Origin: Planctomycetota bacterium | GTDB lineage: Bacteria; Planctomycetota; J058 | Direction: 5' to 3' | DNA: 64,000 bases | Assembly (NCBI GenBank): GCA_003695705.1 | Contig: RFHU01000405.1 | Location: forward strand, 1-64,000 | In this document: in pieces, positions 62,024-64,000 of the stretch | How positions within the stretch are numbered: position 1 is the first letter of the stretch | Layout of the letters: each line of letters starts with the position of its first letter | Made by a program: the position numbers and the translations under genes | The notes under the pieces: model-generated | What the model saw: only the letters and a program-made list of their open reading frames with translations | Database searches by the model: none | What the model was told of the DNA's origin: nothing

Positions 62024-62920
62024 ATGTCCGCCTCCATGGACCTGCCCCGAACCGAACGACGCGCGGTCGGTGGGCTTGCCCTCGACCTGGCGAGCCCCGA
62101 AGAGCTTGCGCGGGCCTTCGCGCGCGCAGATCGGGAAGCCGCAGACGCGGTGGCCCGTGCGCACACCCAAGTCGCCGCGGCCATTGCGCTGGCCGGCGAG
62201 ACCCTCGCCGCGGGCGGCCGGCTCCTCTTCGCCGGGGCCGGCACCAGCGGCCGCCTGGCGGTGATGGAGGCCGCCGAGTGTTGGCCCACCTTTTCCAGTC
62301 GCGCCGTCGTGGGCTTCATGGCCGGCGGGCCCGATGCGTTCCTCGAGGCCCAGGAGGGCGCGGAAGACGATGCGAACGCCGGGCACCGGGCCGTACGCGA
62401 ACGCGGGATCGGTGCGGCCGATGCTCTCTGCGGCGTGAGCGCAAGCGGCCGTACCCCCTTCGTCTTGGGTGCTCTCTCCGAGGCGCGCGCCGCGGGGGCC
62501 CGCACCTTGCTCCTTTCCTGCGCTCCCGCTCCCGCAGGCGCCTGCGCGGACGTGCGCATCGAGCTGGACCCGGGTCCCGAACTCCTTGCGGGATCGACCC
62601 GCCTCAAGGCGGGAACCGCCACCAAGATGGTCCTGAACGCGATCACCACCGGTGCGATGGCGCGCTGTGGGAAGATCTACGAGGACTTGATGGTGGACGT
62701 AGTTCCCAGCAACGCGAAGCTGCGCGCGCGCGCGGTCCGCATCGTCGCGGCGCTGGCCGGTGTGAGCCCCGAGGAGGCGCAGGGATTGCTCGAGAAGGCC
62801 GCCGGTGAGGTCAAGACCGCCGTGGTCATGGCCCGCGCGGGCCTGCCGGCGGGTCCCGCGCGCGTCCGCTTGAAGGCGGCGTGCGGGCACCTGCGCCATG
62901 CCCTCGAGGCGGACCGATGA
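62024..62920 (+). CDS. murQ: N-acetylmuramic acid 6-phosphate etherase
   Basis: Removes the lactyl ether from MurNAc 6-phosphate to give GlcNAc 6-phosphate, the key step of peptidoglycan recycling; cytoplasmic. The 298 residues contain the SIS-domain phosphate loop GAGTSGRLAV (71-80), the likely catalytic E85 in MEAAECWPT, and VVPSNAKLRARA near the second active-site region. The start at 62,024 was chosen over an ATG four codons later. anmK begins inside its stop codon (ATGA), so the two are one operon: AnmK makes the phosphorylated substrate that MurQ uses. Confidence 0.92.
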   Translation: MSASMDLPRTERRAVGGLALDLASPEELARAFARADREAADAVARAHTQVAAAIALAGETLAAGGRLLFAGAGTSGRLAVMEAAECWPTFSSRAVVGFMAGGPDAFLEAQEGAEDDANAGHRAVRERGIGAADALCGVSASGRTPFVLGALSEARAAGARTLLLSCAPAPAGACADVRIELDPGPELLAGSTRLKAGTATKMVLNAITTGAMARCGKIYEDLMVDVVPSNAKLRARAVRIVAALAGVSPEEAQGLLEKAAGEVKTAVVMARAGLPAGPARVRLKAACGHLRHALEADR

Positions 62921-64000
62921 GCTCGCGGCTCGACGAGCTGCTGGCCGTTGCCCGCAAGCCCGAGCGGCGCATCGTGGGGCTGATGAGCGGCACGTCCCTG
63001 GACGGGATCGACGCCGCCCTCTGCCGCGTTTCGGGATGCGGGACCGCCACCGAAGTCGTCCTGGAGCGCTTCCGCACCCTCCCCTTTTCTCCGCAGCTTC
63101 GCGACCGCATCGAGGCCGCCCTCGAGGGGGACGCCCATACGCTGTGCACGGTCAATTTCGAACTCGGCGAGGCCTTTGCCCAGGCCGCCCGCGACGTGGT
63201 GGAGGAGGCCGGCCACGGCCTCGACGAAGTCGACGTGATCGCTTCGCACGGGCAGACCGTGCATCACGTCGACCGCGCCAAGTCCGCGACCCCGTCCACC
63301 CTCCAGATCGGGGAGCCGGCGGTCATCGCCGAGCGCACGGGGCGGCTGGTGGTCGCGGACTTCCGGCCGCGCGACATCGCGGCGGGCGGCGCGGGCGCGC
63401 CCTTGGTGGCCTACGCCGACCACTGTCTGTTCTCCCGTCCCGGCCGGACCCGCCTTCTCCAGAACATCGGCGGCATCGCCAACGTGACGGTCGTCACCGA
63501 GCGCCCCGAGGACGTCGTGGCCTTCGACACCGGCCCCGGGAACCTGGTGATCGACGAGGTGTGCCGTGAGGTCCTCCAAGACGAAGATGCCTTCGACCGC
63601 GACGGGGCCTACTCGCGCCTCGGCGAGGTCGACGCCCCCCTCCTGGCCCGCCTTCTCGACGACGGCTACTTTCGTCGCCCCCCGCCCAAGACGACCGGAC
63701 GCGAGGAATTCGGCGCCGACTACACGCGAGAGCTCATCGACACCTACGACCCGACGCGGCTCATCGACCTGCTCGCGACGGTGGTCCAGTTCACCGCGTC
63801 ATCCATCGTCCAGGCCTACCGGGACTTCGTCTTCCCGCGCTTCCCGGTGGACGAGGTGGTGGTCTCGGGAGGCGGCGTCCACAACCAAACCCTCATGGAC
63901 GCCCTCCGCCGGGAGCTGGAGGCGGACGGCGTTGCCCTCCGGCATTTCGACGAGCTCGAAGTGGGCTTTTCCGCCGACGCCAAGGAGGCGGTCGCTTTCG
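62917..64000 (+). CDS. anmK: Anhydro-N-acetylmuramic acid kinase, cut by the window end
   Basis: Phosphorylates and opens 1,6-anhydro-MurNAc from cell-wall turnover to give MurNAc 6-phosphate. The 361 residues visible show the ASKHA-type ATPase motifs GLMSGTSLDGID (21-32), SHGQTVHH and DTGPGN, and the C-terminal VVSGGGVHNQTLM, close to the family's total of about 370. The frame is open at position 64,000, so only the last residues are missing. It overlaps murQ by four bases. Confidence 0.93.
   Translation, partial: MSSRLDELLAVARKPERRIVGLMSGTSLDGIDAALCRVSGCGTATEVVLERFRTLPFSPQLRDRIEAALEGDAHTLCTVNFELGEAFAQAARDVVEEAGHGLDEVDVIASHGQTVHHVDRAKSATPSTLQIGEPAVIAERTGRLVVADFRPRDIAAGGAGAPLVAYADHCLFSRPGRTRLLQNIGGIANVTVVTERPEDVVAFDTGPGNLVIDEVCREVLQDEDAFDRDGAYSRLGEVDAPLLARLLDDGYFRRPPPKTTGREEFGADYTRELIDTYDPTRLIDLLATVVQFTASSIVQAYRDFVFPRFPVDEVVVSGGGVHNQTLMDALRRELEADGVALRHFDELEVGFSADAKEAVAF

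Overview
The window holds two unrelated pieces of bacterial DNA that meet at about position 11,000. Positions 1 to about 11,000 look like an alphaproteobacterium, most like the Rhodospirillales. The evidence is the kdsD-lptC-lptA-lptB-rpoN order, then hpf-ptsN, a DUF1150 protein, an Hsp20 and a Lys/Ala-rich histone-like protein. From about 11,000 to the end the DNA is visibly more GC-rich and uses GTG starts and 4-base start/stop overlaps heavily. It carries large Ser/Thr kinases, FHA, TPR and PDZ proteins and a lipid/olefin locus. This fits Planctomycetota best, or another large-genome phylum such as Myxococcota; I infer this from gene content only. At the join a flippase gene (+) and a pentapeptide-repeat gene (-) both lose their 3' ends at the same place, and each runs on as antisense of the other. 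That is what a chimeric contig produces, so the two parts should be interpreted separately.

Part A (1 to ~11,000). kdsD, lptC, lptA, lptB and rpoN form a tight operon for lipopolysaccharide precursor synthesis and transport, followed by sigma-54. A reversed gene for a membrane-anchored methyl-accepting signalling protein separates rpoN from hpf and ptsN. Next come DUF1150, hsp20 and the histone-like gene, all on the minus strand, and the broken flippase.

Part B, lipid locus (about 13,980-25,170). On the minus strand, in transcription order, are a KAS II-type ketosynthase, an acyl carrier protein, two phytoene-desaturase-like FAD oxidoreductases, a FabZ-type dehydratase, a FabI-type enoyl reductase and a small unknown protein. 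Divergently transcribed from a shared 300-base region is a complete oleABCD set, whose family makes long-chain olefins by head-to-head condensation of acyl groups through a beta-lactone. The arrangement suggests a dedicated acyl-ACP assembly line, with redox tailoring, that feeds hydrocarbon synthesis. This is the most interesting system in the window.

Part B, remainder. There is an FHA/DUF4388 protein, a phosphohexomutase, three Ser/Thr kinases with a similar N-terminal helical module, a MscS channel, a Usp-RING-like-DUF389 fusion, a pseudopilin-like protein and a neutral-sphingomyelinase-like phosphodiesterase. A TgpA-type transglutaminase, a DUF58 protein and a divergent VWA protein occur without a MoxR ATPase. 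A glycosyltransferase pair includes a WecA-like/CapD-like fusion. An ECF sigma/anti-sigma pair is followed by a TPR-PDZ protein with a Pro/Ala tail. A DacZ-like diadenylate cyclase faces an HD/PqqD-like/MidA-like fusion protein. The window ends with a CPBP protease and the cell-wall recycling pair murQ-anmK, which is cut by the window edge. I saw no rRNA, tRNA, CRISPR array, insertion sequence or phage gene.
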